Shown one piece after another: positions 21,500 to 32,043 of a stretch of DNA of 64,000 bases (position 1 is the stretch's first letter; every line of letters begins with the position of its first letter). Source of the stretch: Riptortus pedestris (Eukaryota > Arthropoda > Insecta > Hemiptera > Alydidae); the NCBI GenBank assembly GCA_019009955.1, contig CM032232.1, forward strand, positions 52,949,001 to 53,013,000. The letters are read 5' to 3'. Under the pieces are notes generated by a model that was not told the origin of the DNA, did not search any database, and saw only the letters and a program-made list of their open reading frames with translations. The position numbers were made by a program, and so were the translations under genes.

Positions 21500-22265
21500 A
21501 CATTGCGAAAAAATAAAATAAAATTGCAAAAAAGTAACTCACACTGCTAAACCGATATATTATTTTATTATTCATGGAAGAATTACCAATCAGGGCCAAC
21601 AAAACCTACAGAGCATTATTCTAATTCCAACATCTTACACATATTTATTCATTTAAATTTGATATAAAAACTTTTAAATTCATCAAATGCTAATAACTAT
21701 TTTAATACTAAATATTAAATCAAAATAGATTTTACAGATCACTAAACATTAATTTCTCCGATTACATTGAGGTTTATACTTGAACAAAAGATAATCTTTT
21801 GAGTATACTGAAAAAATAGCAGCTCTCGGGGAAGTTTAGGTGAATTGATTTAATAAAAAATACTTGGCTTGGTTGGGATAGTGCTTGAAAATGGGATAGA
21901 TGGTAGATACTTGAGCAGATGGGAGAGCGGCTTAGAAATATCCGGGAACAATGGAGGACTTGGGAGACACGATCTTGCACTTCCCAGTCGCTAAAGTACT
22001 GATTTAACCTCTATGCTTCCAGACACTTGTCAGCCAATATACAGCCTTTCAGCGCTGCTCTACCTACCTTTATAAGTCATCTTCTTAGAGCCATCTTCAT
22101 CCTTGTTCTCTCTCTCAAGATGGCATATATAAGGAAAGTAAAAGAATATTGGAATATCAAAAAGAAGAGCTCTATAAGCATCATAAAATATCGAAATAGA
22201 ATCAGCTGTAGTAAGTATACAAATTCTAAGTAGTTTCTCTTCCCTATGGATAAATTTCTAGGTAA
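21500..22265. other. anonymous AT-rich sequence, no gene seen
   Basis: Short frames on both strands (21774-21980, 22027-22233, 22077-22280) have no recognisable features. Confidence 0.4.
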
Positions 22266-22640
22266 AAAAAAGTCCATCAAGCAGATTTCCCGTACGCCAC
22301 GTATTTGAGTTTATCTTGAAACGTAAATGTACAGTGGCAGAAATATTTGGAATTTAAGTGTCAAATAAAGTGTTTTAACAAATAACAAAGTATTGTTAGG
22401 TGACATGAGTTGGAGTGGGGGGTTTACTGAAGGCTGAAAACTAAAAAAAATGCAAATATCTCAGTTACAGTGGACATTAGAGAATAAATGTATATAACAA
22501 CATTTATAGAATATTACATTCGCAATAAGATAGATTCTTAAAACGTTTTCTATCGGAGTCATTACAGAGATATTTCAAACTTTCAAAATTCTACCCCATT
22601 AAACCCCCCCCCATGCCCCCCAGGTCCATTTATTAAAATA
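22266..22640 (-). repeat. family A fragment
   Basis: AAAGTCCATCAAGCAGATTT is a distal end joined by internal deletion to AAATATTTGGAATTTAAGTG, AATAACAAAGTATTGTTAGG, GGAGTGGGGGGTTTACTGAA, AACATTTATAGAATATTAC and TCGGAGTCATTACAGAGATA, ending in a C-rich block. Confidence 0.7.
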
Positions 22641-22703
22641 AAATCAGAACTAAGTAGTAATCCACGGATGTGAAATTATAAAAATCTGCTAAAAAAAAAC
22701 TGG

Positions 22704-22930
22704 GGCTCAGGTTAGCCATGTGTGTTGAAGCGTTGACCTTAATCTCACATGGTAAACCTAGAGTGGCGAGTTCGATTCCGCCTGGGCAAAGGAAATTTAG
22801 TAACGGAATACATTAAATAACATCCTACGTCCCACCCTGGCTAGAAAAGGGTGGTGACCTGTAGATAACCCGTCCCAATTAGCCTTAGTTGCAAAAAGTG
22901 GGCCTTAATAAATAATAATAATAATAATAA
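22704..22930 (+). mobile_element. tRNA-derived SINE, full length
   Basis: Head GGCTCAGGTTAGCCATGTGT is followed by an A-box-like and then a B-box-like block (GAGTTCGATTCCGCC, against the tRNA B-box GGTTCRANTCC). The body has CCCACCCTGGCTAGAAAAGG, GATAACCCGTCCCAATTAGC and GCAAAAAGTGGGCC, and it ends in (AAT)n. Length 227 bp. It encodes nothing and would rely on a partner LINE. Confidence 0.85.
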
Positions 22931-22959
22931 AACTAACCAATCTATATCTACTCAGAAAC

Positions 22960-22963
<4 letters not shown>

Positions 22964-23018
<55 letters not shown>
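22964..23018. repeat. (TA)n microsatellite
   Basis: TA run at the family A internal position. Confidence 0.95.
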
Positions 23019-23021
<3 letters not shown>

Positions 23022-23238
23022 GCTGTTACCGCTCCTGCTGTTGCAATTCTTATTTGATCGAAACTCGATATATAAACGTTTCATGTAAAACTAAAGGTCA
23101 AGTTCGTTAACGGTTGAAATCGGATAAGTCGGAGAGAGGGGAAGGGGATTTAGAGGGGAGGAATTTTGAAATTTCAAAATATTTCTGTTGTTATTCTGGT
23201 GTCTTATTGAAAAATTGTATAGAACCATGTATATACAT
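23019..23238 (+). repeat. family A fragment, cut by an LTR
   Basis: TGTTACCGCTCCTGCTGTTG, CGAAACTCGATATATAAACG, CAAGTTCGTTAACGGTTG, GGATTTAGAGGGGAGG and ATTGTATAGAACCATG follow the family order to the LTR boundary. The expected next block does not resume after the LTR. Confidence 0.75.
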
Positions 23239-23933
23239 TGTTGCGAAAATTAAATGGCTCTACTATTCATGGCGTGATTGGGGAGTGCGGAGGGGTTCAA
23301 AGAAGTGCCGCTAATTTGTCGCTAATTGGTGGAAGGCACTAGTCCCTTCCAGACCTTCTTGGAAGAGCCTCGGTCTCATCCTGCTTCTCTATTTAAGCCT
23401 GTACAGCTCGACCTAGACGAGCCGGCAGACTCTAATTAGGGCCCACCGTGCCTATCTTCCTGGAACTTCTTGACCTTTCCTTGGCTAGCCCCTTCTACAG
23501 ACATTTATAAGAGACCCTGCCAGTACGTCAGTTCAGTTTATGGTCAGATGTCCTGATAGTCACATCAGTGCTCCAGTACGACTTAGTGCAGTGCGCTAAA
23601 GTGTTTTTATAAGAAGAACAGTGTTGTGCCGTGACTGTAAGTAACAGTTTAGTGCCGTGTTTAAGACAGTGCAGTGCCGCAAAGTAAAGGACAGTGCAGT
23701 GCCGTCTTTTTGTGAATTTCAGTGACCTTGAGTGATTTTTTGGACTGTGTAATCTGAAGAACAGTGACACTATCAGTGTAATACTGTGAGTAGTAATAAT
23801 TAACCAAGAGTATTGTGCATTGTGAAATAAATCGTGCAGTGAAAAACTGTGAAACTTGTGTGTGTTTAATTTTGCAATCCAAAAGAACTCTTATTAACAA
23901 CGTTTATTACTGGTTTTGTAATAAAACGTAACA
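23239..23933 (+). mobile_element. LTR, probably solo, 695 bp
   Basis: Ends form a short inverted repeat, TGTTGCG (23239-23245) and CGTAACA (23927-23933). A TATAA box (23506-23510) lies 24-29 bp before two TCAGTT initiators (23528-23533, 23533-23538), the arthropod core-promoter pattern. The stretch after them repeats CAGTGCAGTGCCG-like blocks. AATAAA occurs at 23826-23831 and 23920-23925. Flanks ACAT and ATAT may be a mutated 4-bp target duplication. No gag-pol beside it. Related copies: 10811 and 40001. Gypsy or Bel superfamily cannot be told from the LTR alone. Confidence 0.75.
23506..23538 (+). promoter_or_regulatory. LTR core promoter (TATA plus twin initiator)
   Basis: TATAA at 23506-23510. 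TCAGTT at 23528-23533 and 23533-23538 places the initiator A 24 or 29 bp downstream. Function inferred from spacing. Confidence 0.55.
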
Positions 23934-23944
23934 ATATATTTATA

Positions 23945-24200
23945 AGGCTCTAGTGGTCGAAATTTGAATATGTTTGTTACCAAACTCGGTACATAAGTTT
24001 AATCAAGTTATTGTCTAAAATCGGACTTGGAAGGGAAGGGAGTTAGAAGGGGGGGGGGGTGGGTGGAATCGAAAAACAAAATATCTCCTCTATTATGAGT
24101 CGGATAAAAACATTGTATACGACCAAACGTGCTGCTTTAATAAACCAGCTGTTTTAGTAATCGCAAGTTAACAATAAGCCAATATATTACATTCAACGTC
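23945..24200 (+). repeat. family A fragment
   Basis: GCTCTAGTGGTCGAAATTTG, ACCAAACTCGGTACATAAG, a G-run (24047-24060), ATATCTCCTCTATTATGAG and TCGGATAAAAACATTGTAT follow the family A order. Confidence 0.65.
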
Positions 24201-24419
24201 TTCACATTTGGTTTACAACAGTTCATTACTGTATGAGATTCAGGCAAATACGTTATGTGATGACTTGATGCTAGATTACATGGAAGTCAAAACTTCTAGA
24301 CTTCAATACCTTCGTCAATATTTATTTTATCCGAAAAACGTAAAGAAAAAATTGTGTTTAAAATACATTTTCTGCATTAATAGGGGTCCAAATAGGACTG
24401 CCTCAAACAAATTATGAAA

Positions 24420-25345
24420 TTTGTCAATGTTATTATAGAAAAATGCCTGAATACAATTTAATCGTATATTAGATAATATTTTACCTCCGAATTCCAAGAC
24501 GGTGCAATTGTTTTGAATTGACGGGAAACTAGATTTATTTGATCCCATGAATGATAATAAATTAGTTAATATTCGCTTAATAGGCATTCCAAACATCATG
24601 CTTAGCACTTTAATTCAACTGTAAATTGATGACAATAAATGAATTATTTTGTGCATTCGTTTACATTTATATTTCGACGGGAAACTATTATATCAATTCA
24701 TTTACTTATAACAGATATTCTAAACATAAATTTAACAAACTGCTTATATATTATATCTCAGTTATAACATATGAATGACTGCACATTTACTGTTCATATC
24801 ATAGGATATTTGCGTTAACAATGAATATCAATATGGAAAATGGATGATTTTGTACATCCAATGTATATATTGTCAAGGGAATCCATTTATATTTCAACCC
24901 GTCAACGAGTGGTAACACAGCTAATTTATATATACAACTGTGGCCTGATAAAACATTGATATCTATGTTAAATGAACAAACTAAAGTAAAACGAATAAAC
25001 CTAAATGACTTTAACGAACAGAAATATTTAACATGAAAATTGTGAACTATTATAATTAACGAATATTAATAAGAAAGTCCATATTTCATTGTGTAATTTT
25101 CATTGAACATTGGCAAAATGGTTTTATAGCCCACTAACAGGAGCGTTTGTTACCAAGTCTATATGCACCGTTGTTATTTATTGATTTAGGGATGTAATCA
25201 CGGAAATGTAACTGAGCTGGAATATTTAACGACATATCAAGTATGGACAAATTAAAAAACTTCCACTTCCTATACATTTCACACTATTTCGAACGAAATA
25301 TATATTAGGAAAACGGGGGTTAGAAAATAGTTGTTTTATATATTT
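24420..25345. other. anonymous AT-rich sequence, no gene seen
   Basis: AT-rich with no repeat family of this window and no convincing frame. Confidence 0.4.
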
Positions 25346-25348
25346 ATT

Positions 25349-25547
25349 GGCTCAGGTTAGCCATGTGAGTTAAAGCGTTGGCCTTAATCTCACATTGTAA
25401 ACCGAGAGTGGCGAGTTCGATTCCCGCCTGGGCAATAGGAATTCATTAAACAAAATCCTTAGTTGCACCCTGGCAATAAAAGGGTGGTAACCTGTAAATA
25501 ACCCGTTCCAATTAGCCTTAATTGCAAAAAGTGGACCTTAATAAATA
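25349..25547 (+). mobile_element. tRNA-derived SINE
   Basis: GGCTCAGGTTAGCCATGTGA, B-box GAGTTCGATTCCCGCC, GATAACCCGTTCCAATTAGC, GCAAAAAGTGGACC. Tail reduced to AATAAATAATT. About 200 bp. Confidence 0.85.
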
Positions 25548-25635
25548 ATTCAATTTCGAACGAGCTTACGTGATGATGAAAAACTCGTTAATTTCTTTTG
25601 AACACTCCAGTGGTAATACTATAATATCATTATAT

Positions 25636-25662
25636 CAGATTTCCCTTACAGAAATCAGCAAT
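25636..25662. repeat. family A hairpin-end remnant
   Basis: CAGATTTCCCTTACAGAAAT then CAGC: imperfect terminal hairpin, no other family A sequence nearby. Confidence 0.55.
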
Positions 25663-25679
25663 TAAGGTTTGACAGGCAG

Positions 25680-25682
<3 letters not shown>

Positions 25683-25728
<46 letters not shown>
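25683..25728. repeat. (TA)n microsatellite at left edge of family B copy 2
   Basis: TA run directly followed by ACTAGC, as at 6888-6930. Confidence 0.95.
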
Positions 25729-25730
<2 letters not shown>

Positions 25731-27013
25731 TAGCTTAGATACCCGGCTTCGCTCGGGAATTCATTTGAGGCTGAATGGTGATGGTATATTTTTGGCAAGG
25801 CTTTACATTGCACAATATTTTGACATTTACCCGTTCCAGTGTTTAGGGTTAATACCCGTTGTTGGCATTTGTTAATAATAAAATTATTTTTTTTATGTAA
25901 AACTTCACTGTCCTGCATATTGTCATATTTCCCGTCTCCTGTGCATTATGCATAGATTTGAATTATTAAGGAGAAAATATTGATATACATTTGAATTAAT
26001 TTTTTCAGGTGAGGTACCTGGTAGTTCATATTGAAAAGAAGTGTTGAGCAAATTTCTCTAAATAACAAAATAAACAACTTTTGATATGTGCATATTTGCC
26101 GAAAACCCAATAGGAAATCATTATTATTAATTTCATGCCTCCCTTATAACCACCACTTCTGCCCGTCCCTAGAAATGTTAGAATGGCTTATTATAAGGAA
26201 GGCGTTAGTGCTAATACACATAATGAGTGTTTTATTTAGTTCGGTTGAGTCTTTTGTGCCAAATAAAATTGTTGTCTCCCGCTATAATTTTTAGCGTATA
26301 ACGTCTTAATATTTCGGTATACGATGATAGTGTATATAAAAAAAAAATTTCTCTAAAAAACAAAATAAACAACTTTTGTTATGTGCATATTTGCCGAAAA
26401 TGCAATAGGAAGCGAAATATCACTATTATAAATTTCAGGCGTTCCTTATAACCCCCACTCCTGCCCGTCCCTAGAAATGTTAGTATAGCTTATTATAATG
26501 AAGGCGTTAGTACTAATTCACATAACCAGTTTGGTTTAATTCGGTTGAGTTTTTAGTGCCAAATAAAATTGTGGACTCCCACTTTAGTTTATAGCGTATA
26601 ACTCATTTATGCTTCCGTATACGGCAAAAGTGCATATAACAAAAGTTACTCTAAATTACAAAATAAACAACTTTTGTTATGAGCATATTTGCTGAAAAAG
26701 CAATAGAAAATGAAATATCGCTATTTTTAATTTCAGGCCTCCCTTATAACCCCCACTCCTGTTCGTCTTAGAGAACATTAATATAGCCTAAAGTCTAAGT
26801 TGGGCTAGTAGTAATATACATACCAAGTTTCATAAAATTCGGTTCAGCCGTTTATGCGTGAAAAGGTAACAAACAAACAAACAAACAAATAAACAAACAA
26901 ACAAACAGACACCAAAGAAACAAAATGCAGTTATGGTGTCTATGACATGTGAAACGAAAAGTTATCGTGAAATTTCGCGAAAAAAATCAATGTACAGACA
27001 GAGGTTACAATTT
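25729..27013 (+). mobile_element. family B short element, copy 2, ~1.29 kb
   Basis: Same start (ACTAGCTTAGATACCCGGC), body and end (AGAGGTTACAATTT) as 6931-8262. The internal repeat is regular: CAATAGGAAATC, CAATAGGAAGCG and CAATAGAAAATG blocks lie near 26100, 26396 and 26693, a period of 296-297 bp. The pre-tail (AAAC)n run is longer here. Frames inside are not conserved between copies. Confidence 0.8.
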
Positions 27014-27042
27014 TATATATATATATAGATAGATATATATAA

Positions 27043-27165
27043 AATTGAACGGACCTTATTTTCATCATCTCTTAGGTTGGAGCGATAGACATTTCAAGAA
27101 ATGTTTCGAAAATAGCGTCATGAGTACGACCTCAATGCCTGATTTCTCTGCGTAGTTAAGCGTGA
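27043..27165 (-). repeat. family A end, reverse
   Basis: TGAACGGACCTTATTTTCAT, ATCTCTTAGGTTGGAGCGAT, AAGAAATGTTTCGAAAATAG, TCATGAGTACGACCTCAATG, CTGATTTCTC. The terminal hairpin's second arm is replaced by unrelated sequence. Confidence 0.7.
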
Positions 27166-27574
27166 TGGACTTTTTTCTTCTGGCTGATGTGCATTATACG
27201 TCATAGCACTATGGGGGGAAATGTGCTCGACTGACGCAGCCCTGCATTTCTTCTACCTCTGTGTAAGTACCTCTGTGTGAGTTAGGGTCGATAGATGTGT
27301 ATTGGTTGCTCTCCCAATCCCACCAGACCTACCCACTCCCTGCCTACACACATCCCTTCATCAAGCCTTCACACCTCATCTACCTTCAAATCTACACACC
27401 CGTCTCAATTTGCACGGAGTAACGCCTTAATTTCTTCTCTGTGGTTAAAAGACTAATAGAAATATTTTGAACAAAAAATTATTCCCTTACCTTTTAAACT
27501 CATCAAATAAAATAAAAACAGCCGAAGCAAAAATTCTAAAAAACTAAATTAACTAGATCATTTAAATATTATAA

Positions 27575-28110
27575 AAGTCCATCCCGTGGGGGCTGCGTAA
27601 ACTAAGCAGATTTCCCTCGTGTAGTTTTGCAATAAATAAATCTACATACTGGTAACACAACTCCACCGTGAATATTAAGTGAATACAAACGGTAATGAAA
27701 AATCTTTCAGTCAATTTTAATAACTTCAGTTCTGCCAACCTCAGAAAGCTGAACAGATAGATCGAAATATTCTTCACCTGAAAGAAAAACAATTACCGAA
27801 ATATATCTGAATATGACATTAATTTTATTCAAAACTATTTATTATATCTAGTATTGTAATTTATAATGAAATGCAATAATTTGCAATAAAATTTGTTGTA
27901 TACAATTTTTCGATCCGACACATAATAACGGAAATGTTTTATCGATAAATAAAATCCAAATATCTCAGTTAATAATCAATATATTGAAAATACGCACATA
28001 ATTTTGATAGAACATTATATTTTCAATAAAAGTTTTCAACCCCACGCATAATAACCGAGATATATCGAATTGTCGAAATTCCACCAATGTGATGAAAATG
28101 GGCTTTGATA
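27575..28110 (-). repeat. family A fragment, distal end and body
   Basis: AAAGTCCATCCCGTGGGGGC, TGCGTAAACTAAGCAGATTT, CCCTCGTG, ACACAACTCCACCGTG, GAACAGATAGATCGAAATAT, AACTATTTATTATATCTAG. From about 27900 further body pieces appear out of order (TTTTTCGATCCGACACATAA and later TTTTCAACCCCACGCATAAT), so two copies may be joined. Confidence 0.65.
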
Positions 28111-28179
28111 TCCAGCCCCTGCGAGGCTTTTATAGCAGATGCCGTATAGAGAAATCAGCAACTGAAGTTGTACTCATGA

Positions 28180-28500
28180 CTCGATTTTCAAATAATTTCC
28201 GCATCGATAATTCAAAATATCTCCTTTATTATGAGTCGTATAAAAAAATGTTATAGAGCACAACTTGCTAAACTACTAATAATCTACAATTTTTCTTATT
28301 ACATGTTTTCGTTACTCAAACATTGAGTTAGTTATTCGTACCTTCTTGTTATCACCCTTCAGTAGACCCTAATTTTTAATCATCCTTTTGTTTTAATAAA
28401 TTCATGTAGAGAAGAGATAGTGTGTCATAACAGCGAGCGGGAAATCTGCTTACTTAACTAGCGTAGCAGTCCTCTGCGTGATGGAACTTTTTTTTTGTAT
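28180..28500 (+). repeat. family A fragments, forward
   Basis: TCAAAATATCTCCTTTATTA, TGAGTCGTATAAAAAAATG, then after a gap GCGGGAAATCTGCTTACTTA and CTCTGCGTGATGGAAC, the distal end. Confidence 0.5.
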
Positions 28501-28504
28501 ACCT

Positions 28505-29555
28505 TATGTTCGGAAAATATCAAATGTCACTGATACGACGAGCTTATGTATCGTATTGGTAATGTTTGTAGCATATCAGCAGTATATTTGTTCCGTCAGT
28601 GTAATGGGTGTTTGTCGTCATTGCGCGCTGATCTTTGAGTAACTCTTTCGATGAGAGGGCAACGTTTACGAGTTCGACGATCCGTCAATGATGACTGCCG
28701 ATAAATTTGATAAGAGATAACACTTGATTTGGCGGCTGTGATAAGGAGCGCTGGCCTAGATTCTGGAATCAAAGTTAGCCGAAAAGAGGTTTCCCCGGAG
28801 GTGGCTTGATTAGACTGCAGGGTTGGGAAGTTCCCCCAGCAACTTGCCTCGACTGGCCAACCTAATTATAGATTGGAGGATAGCTATGGCCTCCTCTACC
28901 AGGCTATCTCCTCAATACGTCGTCATTAATATAATACTCTCTCACTTTCTCTAATCACAGTAGATTTCTCTCAAGGGAATCCGTTTGGGGTTTACTCACA
29001 GTGAGATATTCGTAAAGTTTTCTTCACAACCCCATCTATCAAACATAGTACAAGAACAAAATTCAGGCACAGACGTTCTTTTCAAATCAAGTTGTTTCAA
29101 TGGCGAAATCTAAACAGCATGGTAACCAGACGGGAGGACATGTAAATTCTTTCATATCTCCATTACTATGGGTCTCATGGAGAGATATGATATAAACAAC
29201 CTTAATGAGAATGTAAGGCAACAGCAGTTGTATAATCTTTTTTCTTACTTGAGGGGGGAAAAAACTTAATTAAATCATCGATCACTAGTCATCAAATAAA
29301 AGTGGTCCTAAACTAAAAGTAATAACAACTATATACGGCTTGAAGATGGTGCCTTTTAATCGAAAGCGCTTGCCATCTGTACTCGACCATCAGCCAGTGA
29401 CGACGGTATTCACCGTTAGATATAACAGCAGTAAAAGTAAAAAGTTAGCAACAAATATTACGCCCAAAAACAAAATAATAATATAATAATAAAAGACGAT
29501 AAAACAAAATCAACAAATGGATAACTATAAAAAAATAAAATTAAATAATAATATG
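28505..29555. other. mostly anonymous sequence, no gene seen
   Basis: GC-richer around 28600-28920, with no recognisable frame. A decayed family A hairpin (GTAGATTTCTCTCAAGGGAA) lies at 28965-28990 and a decayed ribozyme-like motif at 29337-29374. Confidence 0.4.
29337..29374 (+). ncRNA. decayed hammerhead-like motif
   Basis: GGC, TTGAAGA, TGGTGCC, CGAA, AGCGCT, T, GCC. Stems I and III remain, but the core C3 is T and stem II is broken. Probably an old copy of the unit at 9084-9122. Confidence 0.35.
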
Positions 29556-29557
29556 AA

Positions 29558-29560
<3 letters not shown>

Positions 29561-29625
<65 letters not shown>
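29561..29625. repeat. (TA)n microsatellite
   Basis: About 32 TA units. The flanks are not family A. Confidence 0.95.
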
Positions 29626-29627
<2 letters not shown>

Positions 29628-29639
29628 AACCACCCCATT

Positions 29640-30225
29640 ATGGCTAAAATAAGGACCTTTAAAATTTAAGTAATTAACGAGAAAACCAAATAAGCTTCGC
29701 CTTTTTTCACAGGATGCCTACCAAGGTCAACTCCACATAAGCCTTTTAAAGGTAATTAAATATGATATTTTATAGAATCGTTCAACTTTTTCTTCCTACT
29801 TTTTGGCAGATGATAGCTTAAATTAAACTTTTTGTGTAGATGAAACAGACAAAAATACGGATGCCTTAACTATCTCCGTTGAAATATTTTTCTATCTTTA
29901 GAAAACCCCTCTCCGTCCGAACAGCAGACCTTTGTGTATTTACATATTTTTGAGAATTTGAATATCCAATTGAACATTACAAAATAATAAGCTTTTATCT
30001 TCATTCAATCTCTGGAATTAAACTGATGTGTCCTGATCTTTGCAACGAGAATGCGCATTGCTATTTTTTGTGAAATATGGGGCGTATGGCTTTGTTTATA
30101 GAAATAGATATCAACAACATATGTTTAATGTCACTAGTAATGGAACTCCAGCAATTGAAACACGTAGGGTAATATTGTATATTAAAGAAATAGCAACTGT
30201 AAAGTTGATGTAATTGGGTGCTTTT

Positions 30226-30261
<36 letters not shown>

Positions 30262-31190
30262 AGAGAGAGTGGGTGTGTAGATAGAAAGATTGACAAATTC
30301 GTAGGTAGATTAATATTTTAAATATAGAAGTAAAGAAAATGAAGTGTGGGTTTTCTTTCTTAAATTTCAACAGTATTTATATTTAAAGCGTGTATAGTAA
30401 TTCCTGCCACAGAGTAAATTGAATTTCAAAACACTGAATAAAAAAAATGGGGAAAAAAATATTAGATAAAACAAAAGTAATTGGGGTATTTATGTGATCC
30501 TGAAAGTTGGTACGCCTGGGAATACAACGGTATCCCGCGAAATTAAAAACAAACATACCAAAGGCTGAATCTCTAATTGAATAACAACCGCAGAGGGCGT
30601 TCAACCTCCGTCACAACGGGAATGCCATTATTCCAGTTTAAAAGCGAATTAATTTGAGAAATGACAATTACTTTCGTCATTCACAAACGTATTTGTACAA
30701 CTAAAAGTTATGTGTGTTTCATCCAATTTTGTCACATTCGTAAGCCGCAATTTGACAATTAAGGGCGTCTCGCTAATTGCATAATGCTCGCCAACTCGTA
30801 GCTTTAGCAGACATTAGATAATCAATACTATTGGCAATACCTTATCACTCTCATCTGTCTTTGATGGCCAATATCATTGATAATATATTTTGCATGTCTA
30901 TTACCATTTAGCAACCACAAACTCTCTATTATTTATGGACCGTCATCAGAAAACCCATGACACGGGATCCTATCAATGCTGAGCAACAGTTTACATTCTG
31001 AAACTAATATCCGTCACTCTAGGGACGCCTATCCTACCAAAAGAGGTTTCCTACGTTCTGTAATGTCTCATAATTCTTGTCAACTGAGAATGCTATTCTT
31101 TATTTTTCCCTTAGCAAGCCCCAATTTAAAGCACTTGACTCCGTTTAACATGTAGGTTAGAGAAAAGTGTATACATAAATAAATTGTAGA
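29640..31190. other. anonymous sequence, no gene seen
   Basis: Contains (TA)n(GA)n at 30229-30268. Short frames such as 30383-30604 (minus) show no recognisable motif. Confidence 0.4.
30229..30268. repeat. compound (TA)n(GA)n microsatellite
   Basis: About 14 TA units followed by AGAGAGAG. Confidence 0.9.
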
Positions 31191-31450
31191 ACATTTATTA
31201 TTATGTGGGAAGGTTTATGCTCAGTAAAAACTGGAATAAAATCCATACGGGCGAAAATCCAACCGATATGGAGTTTGTGATTGTGACATGTTACGGGGAA
31301 TTCAAAAGTTTTCAAAATTTCAAATCAAGAAGTACCCCTTGCTGTGCTTATTTTATAATTGGCAGATTTAAATTCTTGGTGCCTGCTATTGTCGTTTTTG
31401 CCACGAGTCCGTTTGAACTATGTATAATTGGCGTAACTATGGTAGATTTC

Positions 31451-31627
31451 TCTGGAATATCTCTGGAATATGCTGGATGGTAGAGGAACAAATGTATAAG
31501 GATCAATAAGAAGGCCAAGTCCTCTACTGGTTTTTATTATGCAGAGTGCACTTTCGGAGTCAACGCTCCATCCTCAGTGCCTGCTGATTAAAGCTGCGTT
31601 GCCTGGACCACGACTGCCGGGCGACCC
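31451..31627 (-). mobile_element. short ribozyme-motif element inserted in RLE remnant, with TSD
   Basis: ATGGTAGATTTC occurs at 31439-31450 and again at 31628-31639. Removing one copy and the 177 bp between restores continuity with the uninterrupted relative near 37885-37900. On the minus strand the insert holds the ribozyme-like motif (31541-31581), then ACCAGTAGAGGACTTGGCC, TTGATCCTTATAC and CTCTACCATCCAGCATATTC, matching 9258-9385. Its mobility is directly supported by the 12-bp duplication. Confidence 0.9.
31541..31581 (-). ncRNA. hammerhead-ribozyme-like motif
   Basis: Minus strand: GGCA, CTGAGGA, T, GGAG-CGTTGA-CTCC, GAA, AGTGCACT, C, TGC. Stem I GCA/TGC, stem II and the self-complementary stem III are all intact. 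The base at the cleavage position is C here, which is permitted, and N7 is G. Confidence 0.5.
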
Positions 31628-32043
31628 ATGGTAGATTTCAGTTTGTATACCTCTTTGAGCTCGATAGCCAATTCTTGATATTTTATTAATTTACATAAAT
31701 ATATAAACGAATATTCTCATCATTCGGTACTGAAATGGCAATAATATCAGCAGTCTTATTGCTCTTGTCAATAATGAGAATATCCAGTTTGTTATGGTGC
31801 ATATTATGGTCAGTTATCATCGCTTCATCCCAATATATCTTTACATTATCTTTTTCCAATAATTTCTGAGCAATATAGCGATAATAAGCGACCTTCCAGT
31901 CTACCATGCCGAATTTCTCTGCTAGAGCTTGATGGTATGCTTTTGCAACGTTATTGTGCCTTTGTAAGTACTCGGACCCAGCTAGTATTTCACGTCCAGC
32001 CGTGATATGTTGAATGGACTCATATGATTTGTTGCATAACCTA

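Larger units (their letters stand above)
31195..32043 (-). pseudogene. 5'-truncated RLE retrotransposon (R4/Dong-like), C-terminal end, interrupted
   Basis: Read on the minus strand, it starts right after an (AAT)n tract at 32044 in the zinc-finger region (LCNKSYESIQHITAG), continues through GSEYLQRHNNVAK and KVAYYRYIAQKLLEKDN, then DILIIDKSNKTADIIAISVP (the RLE core) and NENI, and ends in a 3' UTR with (AAT)n near 31195. The finger's last cysteine is arginine here, and the catalytic region reads LDILI...IAISVP where the copy at 36754-38156 has PDILI...IDIAVP, so it is inactive. It is split by a 177-bp insertion at 31451-31627. Confidence 0.85.

Noticed and set aside
22704..22930. tRNA gene from the tRNA-like head (GGCTCAG...GAGTTCGATTCC)
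   Set aside because: No acceptor-stem closure, and the same sequence recurs with a SINE body and (AAT)n tail. These are SINEs, not tRNA genes.
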